Positions 10,336 through 20,823 of a DNA stretch of 64,000 nt are shown piece after piece. The notes under the pieces were generated by a model that saw nothing but the letters and a program-made list of their open reading frames with translations, was not told the origin of the DNA and made no database searches. The stretch is from Neocallimastix lanati (nom. inval.). Taxonomy: Eukaryota; Neocallimastigomycota; Neocallimastigomycetes; Neocallimastigales; Neocallimastigaceae. The DNA is taken from assembly GCA_016946835.1 (NCBI GenBank), contig JACVTC010000006.1, forward strand, positions 634,501 to 698,500, in the 5' to 3' direction. A program made the translations under genes and the position numbers. Each line of letters opens with the position of its first letter. Position 1 is the first letter of the stretch.

Positions 10336-11177
10336 TCAGGGTATCATGTTTGAATATATCTTATATTTATTTATATCATATTTATCAAGTATATTTTCAA
10401 CATACCTCCTTTGTTGTAATAAATAATCGTCCTTCTCTTTTTCGAATCTGATACCTATAATAGTATTTACATTACCGATATTTGTGATGTTGAAATGTTT
10501 CTTTAACAAATTTTTAGTATTATTTATTTCATTTTCATTACCTGTTAGTAATATACCATCAACATAAACGGTTAATAAACATGTTAGTTTATTTTGGTTA
10601 TTTTTCTTGATATAAATACATGGCTCACTCATTAAACGATGAAATCTTATTTCTTTAATTTCTTATCAAGGGTATTGTTCCATAAACGTCCAGACTGTTT
10701 GAGTCCGTACAGGGCCTTTTTGAGTTTCCAGTAGCCTTTTTTATGATATTCAACACCTTCAGGTATCTTCATATATAACTCTTCATCTAATTCAGCATTT
10801 AAGTAAGCTGATTTTAAATCATTTTGATAGATGTTAAATCCATTTATTACTGCTAATGCTGTGATTGTCCTTAAGGAATCATACTTTAATGTAGATGAAT
10901 AAGTCTTGTTGTAATCCACACCTTGTTTCTGGGTAAAACCTCTAGTCACTAATCTGGCTTTTCTTTTATTTATAGTGTTGTCTGGATTGTATTTATATCT
11001 AAAAACCCACTTAGGAGTTACAATATTATAATTTTTTTGTACTTTACTTACCACTTCGTATATGTTTAAATCTTTCATACTGTCTAATTCATCCTTCACT
11101 GCTTTGAACCATTCCTTTTTATCAACTTTAGTGTATATATCTTTATTATCGAATGGTTCACATAATTTCTCATTCAC
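10336..11177 (-). pseudogene. Cop-2 reverse transcriptase
   Basis: Two frames cover the RT. 10647-11177 holds WVFRYKYNPDNTI, RLVTRGFTQKQGVDYNKTY, NDLKSAYLNAELDEELYMKI and ALYGLKQSGRLW. 10336-10632 holds CIYIKKNNQNKLTCLLTVY followed by VDGILLTGNE. The catalytic box is YVDG instead of YVDD, so the second metal-binding aspartate is lost. A short frameshift at about 10640 separates the two. RT ends at YDINKYKIYSNMIP, shortly before RNase H would start. Confidence 0.85.
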
Positions 11178-11179
11178 TG

Positions 11180-12047
11180 ATAATAGCGAATATACATTAT
11201 TAGTTTTATTAGTAGATAATGTGTAATTATCGTTTAATATATCGTTTATATTGAAAGATTTTAATTTCTTATTATTATAATTGTTATTGTTTTGTTCATC
11301 TGATTCTTTATATTTTCTTTTTATTTTTATAATTTTATATTTCTTATTATTTATGTTTATATCTTTTGTTTCATTTACATTCGTATTATTTGTGTTTTGT
11401 TTATTTGAATTTAATTCTGTTCTTTCAATTTGTTCAATTGGATTTTTATTTAATTCAACATTTCTCTTGTTAATTATACTTTGTTGTTTTGAATTTACAT
11501 TAAATTCAATATTTCTCTTATTGTTATCAATATTAATTTCATTGTTTACATTGTTTACATTATTATTATTATTGTTATTATTTCCAATTATTTTATTTTC
11601 GTTTTTATTTAAATTTAAATTATCTAAATTATTATAATTATTATTTATATTTTCATTGTTGATGTTTACATTATTTGAATTGTTTTGATTTAATTTGTTT
11701 AAATTGCTTAAATTATCTTGGTTATTATTTAAATTACTTTTTGTTTATACTTTTATCATTTAAAATTTTTAAATTTGGATTTAAATTTGAATTTAAATTA
11801 TTACTTTGATTATTTATATTAATGTTAATGTTTTCTTCACCATTGTCAATGTTTGTAGTGTTATTATTTAAATTATTATTTTTTAAATTATTATAATTTA
11901 AATCATTATTACTTACTTGATATGGTCGATTTGAATTATCATATTGAAAATTTTTATAATTGTTTAAATTATTTGAATTATTATAATTAATATTATTTAA
12001 ATTATTATTTTCATAATTACCGTAGTAAAGTTGACCATTATGTTCGT
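11180..12047 (-). pseudogene. Cop-2 Asn-rich linker
   Basis: The minus strand encodes long Asn, Leu and Ile-rich low-complexity protein between the integrase end and RT. It continues the acidic and Asn-rich tail of the integrase frame. No domain is visible. The plus-strand Leu/Phe-rich frames here are shadows. Confidence 0.65.
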
Positions 12048-13448
12048 TTAAGAAATTATTATAATTTTCATTTTTAATGTAATTATTTTATTTATATAAT
12101 TTAAATTTGGATTTTGAAAATTTTGAAATGGGTAATTTAAATTATTTATAAAAGGTAAATGGTCACTTGGGTAGTTATAAATTTTGTAATTTAAATTATT
12201 TGGATATAAAATATTATATGGATTAATTGTATTGGTTGGTTGGTTCAAAAATTTATTTTGATCCATATTATAATTAATTTCATTATTAATTTCTTTGTTT
12301 ACACTTGTTGATTCATTAATTTTTGTGTTATCCAAATTATTATTTAATTTATTATTTTCTGTGTTACCTATATTTTCTTCATTTTCTTCTTCTTTATTAT
12401 AGTCACTGTTTAATTTCATTTGTTCTTCTTCTTCTTCATCCATAACTCTATTAAAATAAAACATTTCTGGTGTAGAAGGAGGGGCTGAAGCATTATCTGG
12501 AACATCTTCAAAAAATTCTACAGTTCTTGCTAAAACTATCTTGTTATTAGTAGTATCATAAATTATATATGCAGTTGGATTTGTTTCGTCATATCCAAGG
12601 TATATACCTGGAAGTGATGTTCCATTGAATTTTTTTTTGAATTGTTTGGGTACATAGAAGAATGCTTGACATCCGAACACTCTGAATTTGTCATAGTCAA
12701 CTCTTCTATTATATAATTCTTCAAAGGGTACTTTATTGTTGTTACCTGCATGTGGTAATCTATTATGAATATAATTTGCTGTTCTTACTGCGACTTCTCA
12801 GTATTTATGATTAAGTTTTTCTCCTTTCAATATAGAACCAGCATTGTATATTAGTGTAACTTGAAGTCTTTCCACCCTTCCGTTTTGTGTGGATTATAAG
12901 TTATACTATTTTGACGTTCTATACCATTTTCGTCAAGAACTTGTCGAACTGGTTATTACAAAACTCAGTTCCATTATCGGTTCTAATATGTTTAACATTA
13001 TAATTAAAGATGTTTTTTATTTTTTTGTACCACTTTATGAACGTATTAAATGTATCAGTTTGCTTTTCATAAAATACACCCATGCATATCGTGTGTAGTC
13101 ATCTAATATTGTAAGAAAATATTTGTTTCCATAAAGAGAAGTATCTGGAGAAGATACTGTGTCCATATGAATCAGTTCGAAAGGTTCCTTGCTATTATTA
13201 ATAACCTTTTTATATGGTTTATTTTTCATTTTATACGAACATATATTGAAGCCTTCTTTTATTTTAATAATACTTAGTTTATCCTTAATTTCTGGTATAT
13301 ACAATACATTCTTTAATTTAATTTCGTTATTATTAATGTATCCTATATACGAACCAATGTATGTAACAGCAATTGTATCACCATCAGCGAATTGAATTAT
13401 TTCATTGCATTTTCTTTTATCAATCATTGTATCAGAATTATTAGTCAT
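12048..13448 (-). pseudogene. Cop-2 integrase with internal deletion
   Basis: The protease tail (NVLYIPEIKDKLSIIKIKEG) runs almost directly into MKNKPYKKVINNSKEPFELI and HMDTVSSPDTSLYGNKYFLT. The roughly 80-residue gag-pre-integrase zinc region (HxxxH and CxxC in Cop-1) is therefore deleted in between. The core continues out of frame: RTDNGTEF near 12960-12985 and NGRVERLQ near 12855-12880 keep the second Asp and the Glu. The C-terminal block FGCQAFFYVPKQFKKKF and GIYLGYDETNPTAYIIYDTT is in 12048-12680, ending in an acidic Asn-rich tail. At least three frameshifts are present. Confidence 0.8.
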
Positions 13449-14606
13449 ATGATATTTAGCACCAGAATCTATCGTCCAACTAATTATACTTTTTTGGAAT
13501 ATTCTTTTGTTCTGTTAATTTCGATAGATAGTGGCTACTCTTGATATTCGCTGGAAGTGTTACTTTGTTTACACTGGTGTTCCTTTTATTTTTTTTATTT
13601 TCTTTAGTAGTATTTTGGCCTCGGTGCCATAGTTTTTGATGATTCTCCTTCCTCCGTCATCAGTATCATAATCTCTCAGATCATTTATGGAATCTGCAAA
13701 TTCACAGTAGGTTTCTGGTTTTTTATTGGTAGCATTATTGGCATGTGCTCTATTATTACTTGTATTATTCTTATTCTTTTATTGTGCCAGTAATTCTTTG
13801 CTATATAACCTATCTTCCCACATATAAAACATTTCCTATTTTCTTTATTGTTATTATTCTTGTTATTGCATCTGTTGTTTTCTTTACTTTTAAGTTGAGT
13901 TCTGTTATTTACTTTGGTTGTATTTAAAATGACTGCTGCTTTGTTTCTTTGTTTATTTTTTGATTATTCCTTTAAATATTTTATGTATGGAATTGTAGTT
14001 TTCAAGAGGTTACAACTTTCAGTGTATTTTTTCTTGGTTGAAATAATATTTGTTTCTATGACAGTTTCATAAGGTAACGCAGAATACAAGATATTGTATT
14101 TCTTTTCTTCAGATAGCACTTCACCAAATACATATAGTTCTCCAAAAATTCTATCTAATTCGGCAATGAATAATGATATATCTGAATCCTTTTGATATAT
14201 CAATGTTTCCAGTTAATTGTTTAGTTCATTCTTTTTTTCTTCATTAGATTTATTATTCCCTTCCATTATGATTCTCCAGATATCATAAGCGGTATTTCTT
14301 CTAAAATCTATTTTAGCTTTCATTTCTTCTGAAATGCTATTACTTATTAAAAATTTCGCAGTAGCATCCTTTCTAATCATTTCCTTGGTAACTTGTTCCT
14401 CATAAGATATGAGAATTTCTTACTTTTATATGGTCACTTCTTTTGTTTTCTGGAATTTCGTTCTTTTGTATTGGTTTTAATAATCTTTCGTCGATATATT
14501 CTACAACACCATTTATTTGTAAGACCATTTCCATGTCAGGTAACCAAATGTTATAATTGTCTTTCATCAACATTACTATTGTTGACGTTACGTTTGTTAT
14601 GCTCAT
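13449..14606 (-). pseudogene. Cop-2 gag, zinc knuckle and protease start
   Basis: Gag starts at the ATG at 14604-14606 (MSITNVTSTIVMLMKDNYNI, with WLPDMEMVLQ), 89 bp after the primer-binding site. It continues after a frameshift as EEQVTKEMIRKDATAKFLIS and, at 13964-14203, SDISLFIAELDRIFGEL. The zinc knuckle near 13800-13850 is CFICGKIGYIAKNY: the His and last Cys are both Tyr. The protease active site SWTIDSGAKYHMT lies near 13445-13485. The copy is inactive. Confidence 0.8.
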
Positions 14607-14694
14607 TTTAGATTAAGTTTTGTCATTATTTTTATAAAAAAAATATTTTATTTTTATGTTTACAACACTATAAATATTTTCACATATAAGTCTA

Positions 14695-14709
14695 TGAGAC
14701 TCTTAATCT
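14695..14709 (-). promoter_or_regulatory. Cop-2 primer-binding site, tRNA-Lys(CUU) anticodon-arm type
   Basis: Exact 15-base copy of AGATTAAGAGTCTCA on the minus strand, between the LTR at 14710 and gag at 14606. Confidence 0.75.
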
Positions 14710-14950
14710 TTTAAATTTATTTTGTTTTAATTAATCACTTTTTATTTATTTTATTAAGTTTTTGTTTTTAATTATAAAAAATATTATTATTTTTATATCA
14801 ATACATTTTACATAATACAATCATATTTTTGTACTAACTCATTGTTATAATATATATAAGCCTCAAATATTTAGTTAACATATACAATATTTATTTTAAA
14901 TATATTTTAACTTAACAATTAATAAACTATAATAAACTTTATTTTTAACA
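14710..14950 (-). repeat. Cop-2 5' LTR (241 bp)
   Basis: The minus strand begins TGTTAAAAATAAAGTTTATTATAG, as in Cop-3, and ends at the primer-binding site. There is no second copy because the 3' end of Cop-2 is deleted. Confidence 0.7.
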
Positions 14951-14966
14951 AATTTATATAAAAAAT

Positions 14967-15240
14967 ATTAAATATTATGTTATTTTGTATTAGTTTTAAT
15001 GTGTGATCACTTTATTTATTTATTATGATTTTATTATTATTTTAAAAACTATTTTTTATAGGATTAATTATTATAATCATTTACATATGTATATACATTA
15101 ATAAATTTTAATTTAACTATATTAATTACAATTGTAATTACATGATGTACATCATTAACACGCCATATAACATTTTACATTATGTTAAATATAAAATAAT
15201 ATATTTAATTTAATTAAAATATTAAACTTTATTTTTAACA
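14967..15240 (-). repeat. Cop-3 3' LTR (274 bp)
   Basis: Near-identical to 23053-23322. It contains the perfect palindrome ATGATGTACATCAT at 15142-15155. Its start is fixed by the adjoining polypurine tract at 15241. Confidence 0.85.
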
Positions 15241-15399
15241 TTCCCCCTAAAGTTTAATATTATTTAGATCATAGAGAATATTATTTCTGAACCTGGTCAT
15301 TAAAGTAGAATTTAGATATTTGGTAAATCCATCAGATAAATTATTTTCAGATTTTATATACTTTAAATTAATATAACCTTTTTTGATTAATTCTCTTAT
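15241..15399 (-). pseudogene. Cop-3 polypurine tract and RNase H tail
   Basis: The minus strand reads a truncated RNase H C-terminus similar to that of Cop-7 (KYIKSENNLSDGFTKYLN-like, about 15270-15390), then TTTAGGGGGAATG at 15241-15253 directly before the LTR. The G5 purine run is the plus-strand primer; Cop-7 has the same arrangement at 51607-51620. Homology breaks at 15400, where Gyp-3 LTR sequence starts. Confidence 0.72.
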
Positions 15400-16185
15400 T
15401 GTAAAGATATCTTTATATTTTTAATAAATTTATGTAATTCATTATTACATTAATTTATGTATGAAATTTTTTCCACAATATCTTGAATAAAATTATGTAA
15501 TTTACATTAATTTATGAATTAAAGCATATTTCAATAAATTTATGTAAACGAAAAATCATACATCAAATTTACATACATGAATTAAATACTTTAAATAATT
15601 ATTTCTCCTTAAATTAATAATTGAAATTTAAAATTATAAATTAGAACTTAAATTATTTAAATTTATATTTATTAAATATGAAATTAAATAATTTAGTCAC
15701 AAAAAATTCTCCAAATCTGTTATTGTTAAATTTTTATTTATTTAAATAGTATAGTTTAATATTATTAATAGTTTTTAGTTTAATTTTAAATTAGTTAAAA
15801 TATTTAAATAGTTATAATAAAAAATAGTTATAATAAAAAATAGTTATAATAAAAAATAGTTAATTAAAAAATTATACTATAATTAGTTTTAGTTTAAATA
15901 TTTTATTATTTTATAAAATTAATTATTATTAATATTTAAATTGAATATATGTAAATTAAATTAATTTAATATATTAAAATATAATTAAGGAAAAATATAA
16001 ATACTGTAAATTTTCTTTAATTGAAAGAATGTAATTGTTATTTTTTATAATTTGATAGTTCATAACATAATAAGAACTATTTAATAAAAGATTTTTAATA
16101 AACCAATTATTTTTAATAAAAAGAATTTATTTTATAATAATGTTTTTGTATTATTATAATCTGTTTTAACATAAAACACTTTATA
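15400..16185 (+). repeat. Gyp-3 5' LTR candidate, LTR-G-like (#7)
   Basis: It starts TGTAAAGATATCTTTATAT, like the LTR-G family, and ends near CACTTTATA after the family signature TTATAATCTGTTTT. It is the most diverged member: the R-region hairpin is reduced to GTTAT...ATAAC (near 16037-16064). No tRNA 3'-end complement (TGG) follows. It contains a triplicated 16-base unit ATAATAAAAAATAGTT near 15810-15860. Confidence 0.6.
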
Positions 16186-16235
16186 ATAACAATTACCCAC
16201 TAAGGATTAACAAAACACGTTATAATAGTACAAAG

Positions 16236-16359
16236 AACTACTATTTGGGAGACTACTACTTAGAATAACTACCATTTAGGAGACTACTGTTTAGAATAAC
16301 TACTATTTAGGAGATTACTGCTTAGAATAACTACTATTTAGGAGACTACTGTTTAGAAT
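16236..16359 (+). repeat. 31-bp minisatellite, four units, in the Gyp-3 leader
   Basis: Four units of 31 bp with consensus beginning AACTACTATTTAGGAGACTA and ending CTGTTTAGAAT, plus a partial fifth to about 16371. Units differ by one to four bases. They lie between the LTR and gag. Confidence 0.88.
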
Positions 16360-16696
16360 ATCTACCGTTGGAATTAATTAATTGTTTGTATAGTTTGGCT
16401 AATTATTTCGTATAATTAATTGAGTGGCTTGAAGAATTCGCTTCTTTTTATTTGAAGTGGCTAGTAGTATTCAAGTGTAGTAATAAAAGAGGCTTTCATT
16501 TTATTTTCACTTAACAGGTAGCTTTGAGAAATTTTATTTTTTTAAAACAATTAAAAGAAATAAAAAATTTTTAATTATAATATTTGTCAGCATATATCGA
16601 ATAACACCCCTTCAATTGGATTGCGTTGTTTCGATTTTGCGATAATTATAATTAAAATAAATTGTTTTAAGTAATTATTTTATTATATTTCTCAAA

Positions 16697-17640
16697 GTGG
16701 AAGAGTTACAACGAATTTTTAATAACTTAAATTTAGAAGAAAATATGGAGCAAAACCAAGGTTCTCCATTAAAAGTGGTTAACGACCCACCAATTTTCTC
16801 GGGTCGAAGGAAGGAATTAGATGGGTTCTTAACGAGAGTGGACTTTGCAATCGAAGCCAATCCTAACAGATTCCAAAATGATGATTCTAGAGTCCGTTTT
16901 CTAATGTCCTACCTCATTGGAAGACCTCTTGAATGGGCTTCTTGCCTCCGAAGAAATAATAACGAAGTTATCCATAATTATGATAATTTCGTTCAAGAAC
17001 TTAGAAACAACTATGGGGACCCAAACTTAGAGTCTATTGTTGCTAACGGAAAGTTATGCAACATCAAACAAAGAAGCTACGGAAGAGTGTTGGAATACAT
17101 TACTGAATTCCAACGAATAAGCCAGAACTCGGATTTCAATGAGCCTGCTAAGATTTATATGTTCATTAGGGGTTTACATTTCAAACTTAGACAACAACTC
17201 GCTACTGTTAACCCAAATCCAAATAATTTAAATAGATTAATCAATGATGTAATAGCAATTGAAAACCTCTCCAAACGTCAGGATATTAATGAATTCTATA
17301 TTAGAAATCGTAATCAGCTTAGTTTTTCCCATTCTGCTCCAAGAGATGATCCCATGGAAGTTGACTTGTATAGGATCAAACAAGGGTACAGAGATGTGAG
17401 ATATTTCCCCTCTCACAAGTCATTGTATGTAGAAAATACAAAAAATTATGATGAAGAAAGAAGAAAAGGCTTGTGTTTTCTTTGCAAACAGCCAGGTCAC
17501 TTACAATTTAATTGTCCCAACAGAAAAAGGCCAAAAGGGTTGAAGATGATTAATAAAAAGAATGAAAATAATAACCAATCTTCCGCTACTTTGAGAAGAA
17601 TCAGAAGAATCTTGAATAATGAAAATGTTCATAAGGTTAG
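16697..17640 (+). pseudogene. Gyp-3 gag (capsid and nucleocapsid), split by a solo LTR
   Basis: The frame is open from GTG at 16697; the first ATG is at 16745 (MEQNQGSPLKVV). Capsid features: PIFSGRRKELDGFLTRV, RVRFLMSYLIGRPLEWASCL, a second lobe with LEYITEFQRIS, then an intact zinc knuckle CFLCKQPGHLQFNC near 17480-17520. The frame appears to run on to 17710, but everything after 17640 is LTR sequence. If the LTR and one copy of its target duplication are ignored, gag continues in frame into the protease at 18415, so gag and pol were one frame. Only the solo LTR interrupts it here. Confidence 0.87.
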
Positions 17641-18409
17641 TGTAAAGAGTTATATCAGAAATAGATTACAAATAACAAATTTTAACACCAAAATAAAAAA
17701 GAACAAGTAATAAAAATTCGTTTTTTTAAATAAAATAATCTTTATTAATTAAAAAAATTAAATCTCTTTTTTGTTATTGACTGTCATATAGTCAATAACT
17801 AATACATCGATTTAATTATAGAAATTTACATGTATTTATATTTTTTCATTATTACATTATAATATATTATTTCTATCTAATTTACATATATTACTATTTA
17901 TTTATAAACAAAATATTTATTAATAATTTTATTAAATAATAATTAACTAAACTAAACAATAATTAATTCAATAAACTTTCAACTTATTTAGAATAATAAT
18001 TAAATTCAATAACAACTCATTTATTATATATTTATTATATAAATATTATTAATACTAATGTTTATATATTTATAATTCAAAACTATTTTTATAAACTATT
18101 TAAACTAATTTTAACTATTTAAAACTATTCCGAAATTAATTTTAAAGTATTTTAAACTAACTAAACTAAATTAACTAAGTTTAATAGAATAACTATTTTA
18201 AATAAACTAAACTAAATTAACTAACTTAAATAAATTATTTAGATTAAAGTTATTATCCAAAATTATTTAAATAATAATTTTTCCTTTATGAAAAGTTTAC
18301 ATAAATTTATAATTAATTTTCATATACGTAAATCATAAATTTATGTAATTTTATTACATTAATTAATTATGTAATAATTAATTATTAAAGATTTTATTAA
18401 ATCTTTACA
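17641..18409 (-). repeat. Solo LTR-G #1 inside Gyp-3, TSD GTTAG
   Basis: 769 bp, flanked by GTTAG at 17636-17640 and 18410-18414. Its ends are inverted: TGTAAAGA...TCTTTACA. The minus strand contains a TATA-like AAATATAAATACATG followed by a perfect 10-bp hairpin GTTATTGACT/AGTCAATAAC at about 17772-17798. No internal retroelement sequence is left, so it arose by LTR-LTR recombination. Confidence 0.92.
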
Positions 18410-18414
18410 GTTAG

Positions 18415-18924
18415 GGAGATTATTGAAGCTGAAAATTCTCTTATTAACCAGAAAAACAATATACTAACTTTTCATTTAAATACTAACAATATTGAAGAAG
18501 TTCCGGTTAGAGTTCTCATCGACTCTGGGTCTGATTTGAACTTTATCCACCCTAGTTTCGTCCAGGCATCTGGTATTGAATCTTCAAAAATTGAAAAATC
18601 TTTCAAAGTTACTGGCCTAGGTAACGGTATTCGTACAGTCTACAAAGAAACGGAGAAGTGCATTCTTCGTTTCAGGAATCATTTTGAAGTATTAAAATTT
18701 TACGTTTTAGAAATTCCTGATGTTGATGTAATTCTAGGTCTATCATGGATCGAAAAGCATTGTCCATTGAACTACCATGATGCAAGAAAGATCACCTTTG
18801 GTTCTATAGCTATTGTGCTTCTCACTGTAACCATGGAAAGAGGAAAAGAAGAGGTAAGAAAAGAAATAATAGAAAAAACAAATACAAACTTATAACTACT
18901 GAAGACTTAATAAAGGAAGAAGAG
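18415..18924 (+). pseudogene. Gyp-3 aspartic protease
   Basis: Reading in the gag frame: VRVLIDSGSDLNFIHPSFVQ (active site DSG near 18518-18526), then [20 protein letters not shown], the usual C-terminal strand of a gypsy protease. A frameshift near 18800-18815 ends the frame; the other frame continues with [13 protein letters not shown] toward RT. The domain itself looks complete. Confidence 0.85.
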
Positions 18925-20823
18925 ATGCCTAAGGACACTCCTATTCCCTCTTTGAAAAGAAAGTATGCCTGGGAATCCGATGAAGAAAAAGATGATGCTG
19001 AATACGTTAGAGGCTGCCGTGTTAAAACAATTAACGAGTCCGATGATAGTGATCTAGAAGATAATTTTATGAATGAGTTTATTAGTGATAGTGAATTAAA
19101 TTGTATTTTTAATAATAGTGATATTTCTAATTCATGTAAAAATGATAATTCATGTAATAAAAATTTTTCATGTAATAACATAAAAAGTTTAAATAAAAAT
19201 AAAAAATTGGTTGCCGAACCAACAAACTATTTTAGTAAGTGTTTTGATAATTTTAATTATTCTTACCATAAATTGAAATCGAGTGAAATTGATTCTTTAG
19301 TTGATAGTTTTAATTGTTATATTGATGTTGATATTAAAAGATGTAATTGTATTAAGAAAATACGAAAGGACAATTTTAAAATTAAATTAAATAATAATAA
19401 ATCTATTGTAATTCCTTCCCATTGTTTAGATTTTGCCGCAGTCTTTAATGAAAGAAATTGTGATGTGTTGCCACCTCATCGGGAGTATGATTGTGAAATT
19501 AAATTAAAGGATAATTCTAATTTATTTTACGGTCCTATTTATCCTTTAAGAGAAACAGAAAGGGACGAATTAAAAAAGTATCTTAAAGAAAATTTAGAAA
19601 AAGGTTTCATTAGGAAATCTACGTCCCCAGCTGGTGCTCCTATTTTATTTGTTAGAAAAAAAGATGGCACCTTAAGATTATGTATTGATTATAGGAAGCT
19701 GAATGATATGACAATTAGAAATTCATATCCCCTCCCTTTAATCGGTGATTTATTAGATAGAGTTAAGGGTGCTAAGTATTTTACTAAGTTAGATTTAAAG
19801 TCGGCTTATAACTTAGTAAGAATTAAAGAAGGTGACGAGTACAAAACTGCCTTTTGAACTCGTTATGGGCATTTTGAATACTTCGTCATGCCTTTCGGGC
19901 TAAAGAATGCCCCTGCAACATTTCAACATTTTATTAATGATGTTCTCAGCGATTATTTGGATGATTTTGTTATTTCCTATATTGATGATATTCTTATATA
20001 TTCCAATAGTCTTGAAGAACACCATGAACATGTAAGAAAAGTTTTAAGAAAACTACTTGATAATAAGTTATATGTTAATTTAGAAAAATGTGAATTTGAT
20101 GTTACAAAAACCACATTTCTTGGTTTTGTTTTATCACAAGATGGACTCGAAATGGATAAAGAAAAAGTAAAAGCTATTCTTGATTGGCCAATCCCTACTA
20201 CAGTAAAAGAAGTTCAATCTTTTATAGGTTTAAGTAATTATTACAGAATTTTCATTAAAGATTTCGCTAAAATCGTTAATCCTCTACACAAGCTTACAAG
20301 AAAAAATGTTCCTTTTAATTGGGGTCCTGATCAACAGAAAGCTTTTGATAAACTTAAAGAACTTTTTACTTATGCACCTATCCTCAGACATCCTGATAGT
20401 AATAAGCCTTTTATTGTAGAAACTGATTCTAGCAATTTTGCGGTTGGTGCTATTCTCTCTCAAGAATTTGAAGGACAACTTCATCCCATTGCTTTTATCT
20501 CTACGAGCTTAACTAAGTCTCAACGTAACTATCAGATTTATGACAAAGAATTACTTGCCATAAAAGTTGCTCTCGAAGAATGGCCTCATTATTTGGAAGG
20601 TGCTCGTCATCAATTCATTATCTATACTGATCATAAAAACCTTACTTTCCCTCGGAAACCTGAAATGTTTTCTCAACGTCAATTTAGATGGTATGAATTC
20701 TTATCAAGATTTGATTTTAAACTTGTTTATCGTGCTGGTAAAAAATCTGGTAAACCTGATCTACTTTCAAGACGTAGTGATCATTTATTTGCTAATAAAT
20801 CATTATTTGCTAATAATCATTAG
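18925..20823 (+). pseudogene. Gyp-3 reverse transcriptase and RNase H
   Basis: A spacer rich in Ser, Asn and Asp is followed by RT motifs [41 protein letters not shown], then a TGA at 19855-19857 where the family has Trp (AF-W-TRYGHFEYF). RT continues with MPFGLKNAPATFQHFIND and catalytic box SYIDDILIYS, LGFVLS and the thumb. RNase H has VETDSSNFAVGAIL, YDKELLAI and YTDHKNL. The frame ends at NNH just beyond RNase H, where Cop-3 sequence starts; integrase is missing. The TGA is one G-to-A step from TGG. Confidence 0.88.

Larger units (their letters stand above)
10336..14950 (-). mobile_element. Cop-2: Ty1/copia element, 3' end missing
   Basis: The order is 5' LTR (14710-14950), primer-binding site, gag, protease, deletion-bearing integrase, Asn-rich linker and RT. 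RNase H and the 3' LTR are replaced by Gyp-2. It lies directly left of Cop-3, with 16 bp (AATTTATATAAAAAAT) between the Cop-2 LTR and the Cop-3 3' LTR. Confidence 0.83.
15400..20823 (+). mobile_element. Gyp-3: Ty3/gypsy element inside Cop-3, 3' part deleted
   Basis: The order is a 5' LTR-like sequence (15400-16185), leader with minisatellite, gag, protease, RT and RNase H, then an abrupt end at about 20823 inside Cop-3 linker sequence. Integrase and 3' LTR are missing, and so is the Cop-3 stretch from RT to RNase H. One deletion spanning the gypsy 3' part and the neighbouring copia part would explain both losses. Confidence 0.8.

Noticed and set aside
14389-14611. Plus-strand frame across the Cop-2 gag start
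   Set aside because: Antisense to a recognisable copia capsid; no own features.
16500-16697. Intron in the Gyp-3 leader (CAG/GTAGCT donor-like site)
   Set aside because: No convincing branch point or acceptor before gag, and the inverted repeat gives a simpler description.
17641-17710. Continuation of Gyp-3 gag to the stop at 17710
   Set aside because: These codons are the end of a solo LTR in reverse orientation; the true frame resumes at 18415.
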